DNA of 64,000 nt from JAEVLT01 sp044598425 (lineage in GTDB: Bacteria > Bacillota > Bacilli > Bacillales > Cytobacillaceae), in assembly GCA_044598425.1 (NCBI GenBank), contig CP172536.1, forward strand, positions 2,046,001 through 2,110,000, given 5' to 3'. How positions within the stretch are numbered: position 1 is the stretch's first letter; each line of letters begins with the position of its first letter. The translations under genes were made by a program, and so were the position numbers. Of the stretch, positions 17,034 through 25,792 are shown one piece after another. A model generated the notes under the pieces. That model was not told where the DNA came from and did not search any database. It worked only from the letters and a program-made list of their open reading frames with translations.

Positions 17034-17168
17034 GCATAAATTTAAAATTTTCGAAACAATCACAGTAATTTCGTTAATTTTTTCCGCCAGACCTCCGCGA
17101 GCCCGCGGTTTTCCAACTGCTAAATTCACAATTTCTGGTTCTGTCATTATTATTGTCCCTGCTTCCAT
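17007..17168 (-). CDS. Possible small protein upstream of trp (uncertain)
   Basis: A 53-codon frame beginning MEAGTIIMTEPEIV, with AAGGAAA about 9 nt before the ATG. The sequence is soluble and unlike anything I recognise. Its 3' end overlaps the trp promoter. It may be a real small gene, a degraded one, or chance. Confidence 0.25.
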   Translation of the reverse strand: MEAGTIIMTEPEIVNLAVGKPRARGGLAEKINEITVIVSKILNLCLTEADQLF

Positions 17169-17258
17169 TAAAAGGTTTCCTTCGATGCTGTTATTTTAGA
17201 ATAAAAAAGCCCATATTAACATTAGCAAAACGAAAGAAAGCGGTGAATTTTTTTTACT

Positions 17259-18557
17259 ATGGAAAATATTGAACAATTATGTTCGAACCCACTTGCAGTA
17301 AAAAATAAACAAAAATCGGCCGGAAAGAAGAAATCGAACGAAGTTGCCGAACAAAAGTGGGCGATTCTTTCTCTTTCTTCGATCCCGCTCGTGATGACTT
17401 TAGGTAATTCAATGCTAATACCTGTCTTACCTTCCATGGAAAAAAAATTATCTATCTCATCGTTTCAAACAAGTATGGTGATTACAGTTTATTCGATTGT
17501 TGCCATTCTGCTTATTCCACTTGCAGGTTATTTGTCAGATCATATAGGCCGAAAGAAAGTCATCATCCCTAGCTTAATTATCGCAGGAATCGGCGGCCTT
17601 GTTTCTGGATTTGCCGCATGGAAAATAAATGATGCCTACTGGCTGATTCTTATTGGACGTTCACTTCAAGGTGTTGGAGCGGCTGGTGCTTTTCCGATTG
17701 TCCTGCCGCTTGTCGGGGATATGTTTCAAAGCGAAGATGATGTCAGCAGCACGCTTGGATTGATCGAAACCTCCAATACATTTGGAAAAGTACTCAGTCC
17801 AATCCTCGGTGCTTTCTTAGCTGGATTTATTTGGTTTTTGCCGTTTTTATCGTTCCCAGTCTTCTGCGCTATTTCGACAATCTTGATGATTTTTTTCGTC
17901 AAATGCCCGAAAACAGTCGAGAAGCCATTGCCGTTTAAACAATTTCTCACTGATTTAAAAGAAATTTTTAAGAAAAAAGGACATTGGCTATATGCTATCT
18001 TCTTTATTGGCGGAATACTTATGTTCGTGCTTTTTGGCGTTCTTTTCTACTTATCCGAGATTTTTGAATCAGAATATGGAATAAAAGATCTTAAAAAAGG
18101 GTTCTTTTTAGCACTGCCGTTAGGGGCACTCTGCCTAGCTTCTTTTATAACTGGAAAGGTCATTAAGAAAAATAAAATTTTGATGAAATGGATGATTTTG
18201 TCAGGAATTGTTCTTGTAGCCGCTGCTATTGCGAGCCTGTATTTTTCGATAAAACTTTGGTTTATTATCTCGATGTTTTTAGTTGCGGGGGTAGGTATTG
18301 GAATCGGTCTACCCTGCCTTGATTCTTTGATAACAGAAGGGATTGAAAAAGAAGAGCGGGGAACTGTTACCTCCATTTATAGCTCGATGAGATTTATTGG
18401 TGTCGCTGCCGGACCTCCCGTCATCGCATTGTTGATGAAATTTCCTCATCACTGGATATTTGTGGTCCTTAGCAGTGTAAGTGTTGTTGCCGGAATCGTC
18501 ACTCTTCTGGCTGTCCATCCTAGAATGCAGCAGCAAAATCAAAAGCCGGAAAACTGA
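17259..18557 (+). CDS. MFS drug/siderophore exporter (YmfD-like)
   Basis: A 432-aa, 12-helix major facilitator transporter with a polar Lys-rich N-terminal tail. Motif A (GYLSDHIGRKK) follows TM2. The RSLQGVGAAGAFPIVLPLVGD segment (motif C-like region) fits proton-driven exporters of the Bmr/TetA type. Sequence style resembles B. subtilis YmfD, a bacillibactin exporter, but no siderophore gene is adjacent, so the substrate is open. The ribosome-binding site is weak. It ends in a terminator shared with the convergent fru operon. Confidence 0.82.
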   Translation: MENIEQLCSNPLAVKNKQKSAGKKKSNEVAEQKWAILSLSSIPLVMTLGNSMLIPVLPSMEKKLSISSFQTSMVITVYSIVAILLIPLAGYLSDHIGRKKVIIPSLIIAGIGGLVSGFAAWKINDAYWLILIGRSLQGVGAAGAFPIVLPLVGDMFQSEDDVSSTLGLIETSNTFGKVLSPILGAFLAGFIWFLPFLSFPVFCAISTILMIFFVKCPKTVEKPLPFKQFLTDLKEIFKKKGHWLYAIFFIGGILMFVLFGVLFYLSEIFESEYGIKDLKKGFFLALPLGALCLASFITGKVIKKNKILMKWMILSGIVLVAAAIASLYFSIKLWFIISMFLVAGVGIGIGLPCLDSLITEGIEKEERGTVTSIYSSMRFIGVAAGPPVIALLMKFPHHWIFVVLSSVSVVAGIVTLLAVHPRMQQQNQKPEN

Positions 18558-18570
18558 ACAGTTTTCCGGC
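18545..18570. terminator. Bidirectional terminator between the MFS gene and fruA
   Basis: A 12-bp perfect palindrome (GCCGGAAAACTG with CAGTTTTCCGGC) around AA, with T-rich sequence on both flanks. Confidence 0.85.
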
Positions 18571-18577
18571 CATTATT

Positions 18578-20443
18578 TTATTTAGTTACTGGTTTTTTTA
18601 AGATTCCCAACAGTAATGCAGTTACAACGGATCCGATTAAAATCGATAAGGCATATTGCAGTACGCCATGCTCAACAAGAGGTACTACGAAAATACCGCC
18701 GTGCGGCGCACGAAGACCAATACCGAAAGCCATGGATAAAGCGCCTGATACCGCAGAACCAATCATAATAGAAGGTATAACGCGAAGCGGGTCGGCCGCT
18801 GCAAACGGAATGGCACCCTCCGTGATAAATGACAGTCCCATAATATAGCAAGCTTTTCCTGCATCACGGTCTTCTTTCGAGAATTTATTTTTAAACAAAG
18901 TGGTTGCAATCGCAATGCCCAGAGGCGGAACCATTCCAGCAGCCATAATCGCTGCCATTGGTTCGTAAACACCACTCGCAAGCAAACCAGTTCCAAACAC
19001 ATAGGCAGCTTTATTAACTGGACCGCCCATATCAAAGCTCATCATTAATCCTAAGATGATTCCTAAAAGGATCGCATTTCCTGTTCCAAGACCGGTTAAC
19101 AGATTGGCAATTCCCTTATTTAAAAGGGAGACTGGCTGATTGACAACAAAGTGCATTATAAACCCGGTGATCGCTATACCAAGTAACGGAAACAACAGAA
19201 CGGCTTTTATTCCTTCCAATGAACGCGGCAGGTCTGCAAGAACTTTTTTCAAGAGAACAACAACATAACCAGCAAGGAATCCGGCAATCAATCCGCCAAG
19301 GAATCCGGCGCCGCCGCTTGCTGCCATCATACCGCCAACCATACCAGGTGCAAATCCCGGGCGATCTGCAATACTCATGGCAATAAATCCTGCCAAAACT
19401 GGGACAATCAATGCAAAAGCATTTCCGCCGCCAATTGTCATTAGGGCAGCAGCAATCGGATTATAGGAAGGATCCCCTGGTTTTGCTGAATTATAGCCAA
19501 ACAGAAAAGAAATGGCAATAAGAATTCCTCCACCGACCACAAACGGCAACATGTTGGAAACACCATTCATCAAATGTTTGTAAAAGCCTGTTCGGGCACC
19601 CTTTTGATTGGCTGATTGACTTCCTTGCCCATCGCTCCCTTTGAAAATTGGCGCATCCTGCTTTAACGCACGCTCAATTAATTGTTCCGGCCGGCGAATC
19701 CCGTCGGCGACAGGAACCTGAATGACATGTTTCCCTTTAAAACGATCCATTTGGACGTTAATATCGGCCGCAATGATAACCGCTGTTGCATTTTCGATCT
19801 CTTCTGCAGTAAGAACGTTCTTTGCACCGCCGGAACCATTTGTCTCGACTTTAATGTTAACGCCCATCTCTGCTGCTTTTGCTTTTAAGGAATCGGCCGC
19901 CATGTACGTATGGGCGATCCCTGTAGGGCAGCCTGTAACCGCAACGATTACATTCGGCTTTGAAGAAACATCCTGCTGCTCATTATCTTCATGGTCATAC
20001 TGTTCAATAACGTTTAAAATCTCATCGGCCGATTTAGCAGCCATTAGTTTTTCTCGCACTTCCTTATTTACCAGCATTCCGGACAGTCTCGCAAGAGCCT
20101 CCAAATGTGTATTATTGGCGCCCTCCGGTGCCGCGATCATAAAGAACAGATGGGCAGGCTGGCCGTCCAACGATTGATAATCCACGCCTGATTCTGATTT
20201 ACCAAAGGCAATCGCCGCTTCTTTAACCGCTTTCATCTTTGCGTGAGGAATTGCGATTCCATCGCCAATTCCCGTAGTGCTTTGCTCTTCACGTTTTAAA
20301 ATGGCTGCTTTAAATTCAGCTTGATTGGTAATTTTTCCAGCATTATATAATTTATTCACTAACTGGTCAATCGCATCTAGTTTTTGATTTCCTTTTAAAT
20401 CGAGTAAAATCGTATTTTTTGTTAACAACTCTGTTATTTTCAT
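18578..20443 (-). CDS. fruA: Fructose-specific PTS EIIABC component
   Basis: A 621-aa fused permease that imports fructose as fructose-1-phosphate. Domains in order are EIIA with His67 (AIPHAK), EIIB with Cys170 (VTGCPTGIAHTYMA), and a membrane EIIC of about eight or more helices from residue 300. A longer frame begins 25 codons upstream, but the ATG at 20443 follows AGGGGGAG and gives the family N-terminus MKITELL. It overlaps fruK by 4 nt. Confidence 0.95.
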   Translation of the reverse strand: MKITELLTKNTILLDLKGNQKLDAIDQLVNKLYNAGKITNQAEFKAAILKREEQSTTGIGDGIAIPHAKMKAVKEAAIAFGKSESGVDYQSLDGQPAHLFFMIAAPEGANNTHLEALARLSGMLVNKEVREKLMAAKSADEILNVIEQYDHEDNEQQDVSSKPNVIVAVTGCPTGIAHTYMAADSLKAKAAEMGVNIKVETNGSGGAKNVLTAEEIENATAVIIAADINVQMDRFKGKHVIQVPVADGIRRPEQLIERALKQDAPIFKGSDGQGSQSANQKGARTGFYKHLMNGVSNMLPFVVGGGILIAISFLFGYNSAKPGDPSYNPIAAALMTIGGGNAFALIVPVLAGFIAMSIADRPGFAPGMVGGMMAASGGAGFLGGLIAGFLAGYVVVLLKKVLADLPRSLEGIKAVLLFPLLGIAITGFIMHFVVNQPVSLLNKGIANLLTGLGTGNAILLGIILGLMMSFDMGGPVNKAAYVFGTGLLASGVYEPMAAIMAAGMVPPLGIAIATTLFKNKFSKEDRDAGKACYIMGLSFITEGAIPFAAADPLRVIPSIMIGSAVSGALSMAFGIGLRAPHGGIFVVPLVEHGVLQYALSILIGSVVTALLLGILKKPVTK

Positions 20444-21372
20444 ACATTCTCTCCCCCTATAATTATTTCTCTTATCTTTACTTGCGGCAGTAGCCCCTCG
20501 GCTGCTTGACTTGTGCAAAGACCTAGCGAGAAAGCGGTTGCACTGCCAGAGGCAACGCTAAAGCGGAACGCGTCTTTTAAATTTTTATTTTTTTGATATT
20601 GCGCCAAAAATCCCGCAACCATAGAGTCTCCGGCACCCACGGAATTTTTCACCTCCCCTTTCGGAACGGTTGCAATATAAGCTGCATTGCTGTTAACAAA
20701 AACAGCGCCATCACCGGCTAGTGAAACAATTACATTTTCCGCACCCATCGCAATTAATTTTTGCGCAAATGGAATAACCTCTTCTGGGCTTGTAATAACT
20801 GCATTAAACAACTCCCCTAATTCATGATGGTTAGGTTTAATCAGAAATGGATGAGACGGCAAAACCTTCTTCAACAACTCTCCTTCTGCATCAACTACAA
20901 ACCTTGCCTTGCTTTCATTGCATATTTTCACAAGCTTTTCATAAGTATCTGACGGCAGGCTTGATGGGATGCTGCCGGCTAAAACTAGCAGGTCGTCTGC
21001 GGTTAATTGATGAATTTTTTCTTCTAATAACTCAAAATCGGCATCTGTAATCTTCGGCCCTGTTGCATTAATTTCTGTCTCTTCTCCTGTTTTCATTTTG
21101 ACATTAATTCGAGAATCACCAGAAACTTTGATAAAGTCGGTTTCAATTTCTTCTTTTTGGAGATACTCGTCAATATAGCTGCCAGTAAAGCCACCGTTAA
21201 AACCTAACGCTTTACTCACTACCCCAAATTGCTTGAGTACTCGCGAGACATTGATTCCTTTCCCTCCAGGAAATTTTTCCTCGCTTACAGTCCGGTTTAA
21301 AGACCCAATCTGAAAATCTTCGAGCGTTACGATATAGTCCACTGATGGATTTAAAGTTAACGTGTAAATCAT
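20440..21372 (-). CDS. fruK: 1-phosphofructokinase
   Basis: A 310-aa PfkB-family kinase that phosphorylates fructose-1-phosphate to fructose-1,6-bisphosphate. The N-terminal LNPSVDYIV, FPGGKGINVSRVLK and C-terminal GAGDSMVAGFLA (anion hole and catalytic Asp) are visible. It overlaps fruR by 4 nt and fruA by 4 nt. Confidence 0.95.
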   Translation of the reverse strand: MIYTLTLNPSVDYIVTLEDFQIGSLNRTVSEEKFPGGKGINVSRVLKQFGVVSKALGFNGGFTGSYIDEYLQKEEIETDFIKVSGDSRINVKMKTGEETEINATGPKITDADFELLEEKIHQLTADDLLVLAGSIPSSLPSDTYEKLVKICNESKARFVVDAEGELLKKVLPSHPFLIKPNHHELGELFNAVITSPEEVIPFAQKLIAMGAENVIVSLAGDGAVFVNSNAAYIATVPKGEVKNSVGAGDSMVAGFLAQYQKNKNLKDAFRFSVASGSATAFSLGLCTSQAAEGLLPQVKIREIIIGGENV

Positions 21373-22124
21373 GATGTTTTCACTACCTTTACTATCGTAC
21401 TATTTTCATATTGATGCCGCATTTCATCAGTTAATTGATTCGTAATAATCACTGCTTCATTCGTGTCTGCAATTTTCGCAAAGGCAATTTCGTTAAATTT
21501 CGATTCATCTGCCAATATGAACGTTTCGCGGGAAAGATTCATCGCTTTTTGTTTCACATACGCCTCTTCTTGATCAGGTGTTGTTAAACCAAACTGAGGG
21601 TGCACCCCGTTTACTCCCAAAAAGCATTTATCAAAACGATACTGTTCGAGACTTGCCAATGCTCCACGGCCTATTAGCGCTTTTGTAGTTTGTTTCGCAA
21701 AGCCGCCAATAAGGTAAGTCGGGATCCCTTTGTTTAATAATGGAGTCACATGCGTCAGCCCGTTAGTTACTGCCACAATATCCTTTACAGTGAGGAATTC
21801 TATCATCTCTTTTATCGTTGAACCTGCATCAAGATAAATACTGTCGCCTTCCTCCACTAAACTTGCTGCATATTGAGCGATGAGCTTTTTTTCCTGAAGG
21901 TTTTTGGTAGATTTCACAACCATGCTCGGTTCATCAAGCTTTCCCTGAAGCCTGGAAGCTCCTCCATGAATTCTCTTAAGATATTTACCTTCTTCCAATT
22001 GGGAAAGATCCCTTCGAATCGTTGATTCAGACGCATTTGTAAGCTCTGTCAGATCCTGAATTTTAACAATGTTTCTTTCTTTTAAAAGCTGTAAAATTAA
22101 TTGATGACGCTCAGGCGTTAACAA
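21369..22124 (-). CDS. fruR: DeoR-family fructose operon regulator
   Basis: A repressor of about 251 aa. The N-terminal DeoR helix-turn-helix (ELTNASESTIRRDLSQLEE) is followed by a sugar-phosphate-sensing ISOCOT domain (DAGSTIKEM, TNGL, IGG). The TTG at 22124 is preferred over an ATG 21 codons upstream: it gives the typical MLTPERHQLIL start and follows AAAGGTAGTGG. It is the first gene of the operon, so it is probably autoregulated, with fructose-1-phosphate as inducer. Confidence 0.9.
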   Translation of the reverse strand: MLTPERHQLILQLLKERNIVKIQDLTELTNASESTIRRDLSQLEEGKYLKRIHGGASRLQGKLDEPSMVVKSTKNLQEKKLIAQYAASLVEEGDSIYLDAGSTIKEMIEFLTVKDIVAVTNGLTHVTPLLNKGIPTYLIGGFAKQTTKALIGRGALASLEQYRFDKCFLGVNGVHPQFGLTTPDQEEAYVKQKAMNLSRETFILADESKFNEIAFAKIADTNEAVIITNQLTDEMRHQYENSTIVKVVKTS

Positions 22125-22453
22125 TTTACCACTACCTTTAAGTTTTGTTCCTGATCTCATCTTACTGAAACCGATTGCAAAAATCAATCATTTTCTTTCA
22201 AATTCTATTAAAATATGATTAATTTTGAACTTTTTTGGAAGTTTATTGAGTTTTCTTAAAGCATACTGCCGTATAAGAGTGGTTCTTATCCCAAATTTAA
22301 CAAAATAACAGATTACATCCTCCAAATCACCGCAACTGGATCGCAAATATTTTTTTATTTTGTTAAAACAAGTCAACGAAAAAATTTCTATTTTTATAGT
22401 GAAAAGTTATTTAAAATATGCTATATTATAAAAGGTCGTTATACTTAATAAAT
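22125..22453. other. Divergent control region of fru and the tRNA cluster
   Basis: No gene is seen. On the minus strand TTGACT near 22372 could be a -35 for fruR, but its -10 is poor. TGTTTTAACAAAAT and TTATTTTGTTAAAT nearby may be operator half-sites. On the plus strand CTATATTATAA about 22420-22432 could be a -10 for the tRNA genes. Confidence 0.4.
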
Positions 22454-22536
22454 GCGGGTGTGGCGGAATGGCAGACGCGCTAGATTCAGGTTCTAGTGGG
22501 GGCAACCCCGTGGAGGTTCAAGTCCTCTCATCCGCA
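22454..22536 (+). tRNA. tRNA-Leu (anticodon CAG)
   Basis: Acceptor GCGGGTG pairs with CATCCGC. The anticodon arm CTAGA-TTCAGGT-TCTAG gives CAG. A long class II variable arm (GTGGGGGCAACCCCGT) and T-arm GAGGTTCAAGTCCTC are present. Confidence 0.95.
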
Positions 22537-22568
22537 CTTTCGTTTCTTTTCTCGTTTCTTTCGATTTA

Positions 22569-22642
22569 CGGGAAGTAGCTCAGCTTGGTAGAGCACCACG
22601 TTCGGGACGTGGGGGTCGCAGGTTCAAATCCTGTCTTCCCGA
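22569..22642 (+). tRNA. tRNA-Pro (anticodon CGG)
   Basis: Acceptor CGGGAAG pairs with CTTCCCG. The anticodon loop TTCGGGA between CCACG and CGTGG gives CGG. T-arm CAGGTTCAAATCCTG is present. Confidence 0.95.
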
Positions 22643-22663
22643 TCAATCCTGAAAATAATTTGC

Positions 22664-22737
22664 GCGGGTGTGGTTTAATGGTAGAATTTCAGCTTCCCAA
22701 GCTGACGGCGGGGGTTCGATTCCCCTCACCCGCTCCA
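22664..22737 (+). tRNA. tRNA-Gly (anticodon CCC)
   Basis: Acceptor GCGGGTG pairs with CACCCGC. The loop TTCCCAA between TCAGC and GCTGA gives CCC. The 3' CCA (22735-22737) is encoded. Confidence 0.95.
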
Positions 22738-22741
22738 TGAT

Positions 22742-22833
22742 GGAGAAGTACCCAAGTGGTTATAAGGGGGCGCACTCGAAATGCGTTAGGGCGGGTAACC
22801 GTCGCGTGAGTTCGAATCTCACCTTCTCCGCCA
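22742..22833 (+). tRNA. tRNA-Ser (anticodon CGA)
   Basis: Acceptor GGAGAAG pairs with CTTCTCC. The loop CTCGAAA between GCGCA and TGCGT gives CGA. A class II variable arm (GGGCGGGTAACCGTC) is present. CCA is encoded at 22831-22833. Confidence 0.95.
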
Positions 22834-22848
22834 TACATATAAACGTCA

Positions 22849-22880
22849 ATCCGCTTAAAACAAAGCGGATTTTTATTTTT
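22849..22880 (+). terminator. Terminator of the tRNA cluster
   Basis: ATCCGCTT pairs with AAGCGGAT around AAAACA and is followed by TTTTATTTTT. Confidence 0.85.
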
Positions 22881-23019
22881 CTCAAGGGCTGTCCCCCTTC
22901 TTTGCCATTTTTTCAAATCGATTTATAGGTTGTTCGTAAAAATAACAAAGCAAATTCACAATCGTTTTTGCAAAAATGTGTATAATAAGGAAAGTTACAT
23001 TACAAAAAAGGATGATAGC

Positions 23020-23310
23020 ATGAACATTACTGGACATACAGTCGAAAAATTGGAGGATCCCTTCGGTTTATTATCAGGTGACCGCTACGAGTTTTTTCTT
23101 GATCTTGAAGTTGACGCAGAAGATGAGCTTTATTCTGAAAAAGGAATTGGCTTGAAGGTTATTTTTGTGATTGACCAAGGTAAGTCGAAACTTTCACACT
23201 ATCACTTTTACGAAAAAGGGACTGAAAAGGTACTCGATTTTGCCCTTGAAGAAGAGGAAGAAGGAATGGTTCGCGAATATTGCCTTAGTCATGCCGAAGA
23301 AGAAGAATAG
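23020..23310 (+). CDS. Small acidic conserved protein (DUF6509-like)
   Basis: A 96-aa acidic cytoplasmic protein beginning MNITGHTVEKLEDPFG and ending in a Glu-rich tail. It resembles the DUF6509 group of Bacillus proteins of unknown function. The ATG at 23020 follows AAAAGGATG; a longer frame upstream lacks a ribosome-binding site. A terminator follows. Confidence 0.7.
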   Translation: MNITGHTVEKLEDPFGLLSGDRYEFFLDLEVDAEDELYSEKGIGLKVIFVIDQGKSKLSHYHFYEKGTEKVLDFALEEEEEGMVREYCLSHAEEEE

Positions 23311-23312
23311 TC

Positions 23313-23341
23313 AAAAAGCAGGGAGTTTTTCCCTGCTTTTT
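23313..23341 (+). terminator. Terminator after the DUF6509-like gene
   Basis: A 12-bp stem (AAAAAGCAGGGA with TCCCTGCTTTTT) with a 5-nt loop. Confidence 0.85.
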
Positions 23342-23371
23342 GCTACATGATTGATTAACTTATTAAGAGGT

Positions 23372-23575
23372 TTAGATAAAATTTTTACTGTGGTTTGGGA
23401 TGACTTGCAATTCCCTGGTAGTTAGTGTCATTTCACTTTTGCAGATCGGACAACGGGGCACTTCGCTGCTTTTAAAATTATCGCGAATCCAGCAATTGCA
23501 CTGATCTGAATTACATTCCCAAATTTTTGTTTCTTCTAATTTGATTTCCTCTTCATTTCTTCTGCCAAATGCCAA
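23372..23575 (-). CDS. Cold-inducible YdjO-family protein
   Basis: A protein of about 67 aa with two Cys pairs (WECNSDQCNCW and CPICKSEM), a likely zinc ribbon. Layout and sequence match the YdjO family, cold-induced in B. subtilis, function unknown. The TTG at 23575 is preferred because GGGGGTG lies 6 nt upstream. It is immediately downstream of a cold-shock gene, but a terminator separates them. Confidence 0.75.
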   Translation of the reverse strand: MAFGRRNEEEIKLEETKIWECNSDQCNCWIRDNFKSSEVPRCPICKSEMTLTTRELQVIPNHSKNFI

Positions 23576-23602
23576 ATTGGTCACCCCCAAAAGATTTTAT
23601 AT

Positions 23603-23638
23603 AAAAAGGTGATGCATTCATTCTGCACCACCTTTTTT
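23603..23638 (-). terminator. Terminator after the cold-shock gene
   Basis: On the minus strand AAAAGGTGGTGCA pairs with TGCATCACCTTTT and is followed by a T-rich stretch. Confidence 0.75.
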
Positions 23639-23648
23639 AAACCAAAAA

Positions 23649-23849
23649 TTAAACAGCTTTTACATTAGCAGCTTGCGGTCCACGAGCACCTTCAACCACA
23701 TCGAAGGAAACTGCTTGACCTTCTTCTAGTGTTTTAAAGCCTTCAGATTGAATGGCAGAAAAATGAACAAATACATCCTCTCCGCCTTCCATTTCGATAA
23801 ATCCAAAACCTTTTTCAGAATTAAACCATTTTACTTTACCGTTATTCAT
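23649..23849 (-). CDS. Cold-shock protein (CspA/CspD family)
   Basis: A 66-aa single OB-fold RNA chaperone with RNP1 KGFGFIE and RNP2 VFVHFSAI. The start MNNGKVKWFN follows GGAGG by 9 nt. About 200 nt of gene-free sequence lies upstream, consistent with the long structured 5' UTR of csp genes, although I could not identify a cold box. Confidence 0.95.
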   Translation of the reverse strand: MNNGKVKWFNSEKGFGFIEMEGGEDVFVHFSAIQSEGFKTLEEGQAVSFDVVEGARGPQAANVKAV

Positions 23850-24087
23850 TAAACAGTACCTCCAAAAATTATTCACTTTAAAGTTAATCAACCATTTCAA
23901 AATAAAAAATCGCACCCGCACTTGGCTTGTGGAGTAAAAATCGCCCACATTTTCGTGCAGATACGACTACTTTAATCCTGTAAATATTTAACGAACTTAA
24001 AATGTATCTTCATTATATCTTACTTCTTGTGAAAAGTCAAAATAATACATAATACCAAAAAACCTTTATACGCTCAAGAAATTTTCT

Positions 24088-24744
24088 CTATAAATTTTTT
24101 CTGTGCTCATAATAGCGAAATGCCAAGATGCAGATGGTCAGCCAGGCTCCGCCAGCAGTGTATCCTCCAATAATATCGCTTGGATAGTGAACCCCTAGAT
24201 ACACTCTGCTCGTGCCAATCATCAGAATTAAAACAGCGATCAAAAGGATCCCTGACGTTTTCGTCCCTTTTTTACGGGCATAATGGAGAGTGATATAAGC
24301 GATTGCTCCATAAAAAATAAAAGAACCCATTGAATGGCCGCTCGGAAAACTATATCCATGTTCAGTAATAAGTCGGTGAATATCAGGGCGCTGCCGTTTA
24401 AAAATATTTTTTAGCAAGACATTAAACAATGAACCGATCCCGGATGACAGTGCCAAAAAAATCCCGAGCGACCATTTTTTCTTCACAAAAAGAAAAAGAG
24501 TTCCTGCCAGTACAGCAAAGGTAACCCACTTAACGGAGCCTAAAAAAGTAAAGAACAGCATGACGTTCGTTGAAATGGGTGAAATATGAGACTGAATAAC
24601 CGAAATAACATTCTCATCAAAATCCACCAATTTATTCTTATTCATCTCATTCGAAATCAGCATGAAGGAAATAATAAAAAAACAAAAAATCAAAAATACA
24701 CAAAGAATAAAAAGCATATTTTTTTTTGCAGCACTTTTTTCCAT
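24088..24744 (-). CDS. PAP2-family membrane phosphatase (YodM/PgpB-like)
   Basis: A 218-aa, six-helix membrane enzyme with the three acid-phosphatase motifs: KNIFKRQRP, SFPSGHS and SRVYLGVHYPSD. The catalytic His residues are in motifs 2 and 3. Likely substrates are lipid phosphates such as undecaprenyl pyrophosphate or phosphatidylglycerophosphate. It is monocistronic. Confidence 0.88.
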   Translation of the reverse strand: MEKSAAKKNMLFILCVFLIFCFFIISFMLISNEMNKNKLVDFDENVISVIQSHISPISTNVMLFFTFLGSVKWVTFAVLAGTLFLFVKKKWSLGIFLALSSGIGSLFNVLLKNIFKRQRPDIHRLITEHGYSFPSGHSMGSFIFYGAIAYITLHYARKKGTKTSGILLIAVLILMIGTSRVYLGVHYPSDIIGGYTAGGAWLTICILAFRYYEHRKNL

Positions 24745-24783
24745 GTAAACACCCCCAAATCAATAGTATTACATTTTGACCAA

Positions 24784-24826
24784 AAAAAGAAAAGAACTGA
24801 TTTGTGCAATCATCCAGTTCTTTTCT
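24784..24826 (-). terminator. Terminator after ku
   Basis: GAAAAGAACTG pairs with CAGTTCTTTTC on the minus strand and is followed by TTTTTTT. Confidence 0.8.
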
Positions 24827-24831
24827 TCTTC

Positions 24832-25662
24832 TTATGCCTGTTTCTTTACACGACTTGCAGCCTTCCTTTTTGAAGCTGCTGGTTTTTTCGGTTTTGTCCG
24901 ATCAATGGATGCTTGCAAGGCTGCCATTAAATCGGTTACGTTTGAAGCTGCTTCTTTAACCGCTGGTGTTACGGTTTCTTTGCCGGAACGTTTTGCCTCA
25001 ATTAATTCTTGCAACGCCGTGCGGTAATCATCCTGGTACTTTTCCGGCTGAAAGTCTGATGTTAATTGATCAATAAGTAAAATCGCTGTGTCCAGTTCTT
25101 TTTTCGTAACGTTCTCCCCCGTTGGGATACTAGGAACGTCTGCTGCATTTCGTACTTCATCCGGGTAATGGATCGTCTCCATGACCAGTGTGTTTTCATA
25201 AACACGAATCACTGCCAGCTGCTCTTTTGACCGAATCATAATCTTGGCAAGCCCGACCTTTTGCGATTCCTCCAAGGCTTTGCGAAGCAGTGAGTAGGCT
25301 TTGCCGCCCCCTTCACTCGGTGACATGTAATAACTTCTGTCAAAATAAATGGGATCAATCTGTTCCATTTTTACAAAATCAATAATTTCAACTGCTTTTG
25401 CTTCTTTTTCTTTCCGCAGTTTTTCCAGGTCTTCATTATCAAGGACAACAAATTTCCCTTTTGTGTATTCATACGCTTTTACGATATCTTCGTTGCTTAC
25501 TTCTTGTTCACAAACAGGACAAATTTTTTCATATTTAATTGGGGTATGACATTTTTTATGCAAATTTCGCAATTTTATATCTTTGTCCTCTGTTGCTGCA
25601 TGCAGTTTTATCGGAATATTCACAAGTCCGAAGCTGATACTGCCTTTCCACATTGTATGCAT
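24832..25662 (-). CDS. ku: Ku homodimeric DNA end-binding protein (YkoV)
   Basis: A 276-aa bacterial Ku that binds double-strand breaks and recruits LigD for non-homologous end joining. The start MHTMWKGSISFGLVNIP and core MSPSEGGGKAYSLL are diagnostic. A Zn-like CxxC segment (CHTPIKYEKICPVCEQEV) is present. The C-terminal tail is Lys/Ala-rich (KPKKPAASKRKAA), typical of the DNA-contact tail. It is divergent from ligD; in B. subtilis the pair acts in spore DNA repair. Confidence 0.95.
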   Translation of the reverse strand: MHTMWKGSISFGLVNIPIKLHAATEDKDIKLRNLHKKCHTPIKYEKICPVCEQEVSNEDIVKAYEYTKGKFVVLDNEDLEKLRKEKEAKAVEIIDFVKMEQIDPIYFDRSYYMSPSEGGGKAYSLLRKALEESQKVGLAKIMIRSKEQLAVIRVYENTLVMETIHYPDEVRNAADVPSIPTGENVTKKELDTAILLIDQLTSDFQPEKYQDDYRTALQELIEAKRSGKETVTPAVKEAASNVTDLMAALQASIDRTKPKKPAASKRKAASRVKKQA

Positions 25663-25792
25663 ATTAATTTTCCATCCTTTTTATTTTTAGTATTTGTGTT
25701 TTGCATGATGTCATTCCTTTCAACATTTGGAAACACGAATGAAATATTCAGCCATTACACAAACTAAATGAAAATGAAAGGATGCATGTGCA

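Noticed and set aside
20444..20518. 25-codon longer start for fruA
   Set aside because: It lies inside fruK and lacks a ribosome-binding site; the family N-terminus is MKITELL.
22668..22928. Open frames across the tRNA genes, both strands
   Set aside because: They are translations of tRNA-Gly and tRNA-Ser sequence, not genes.
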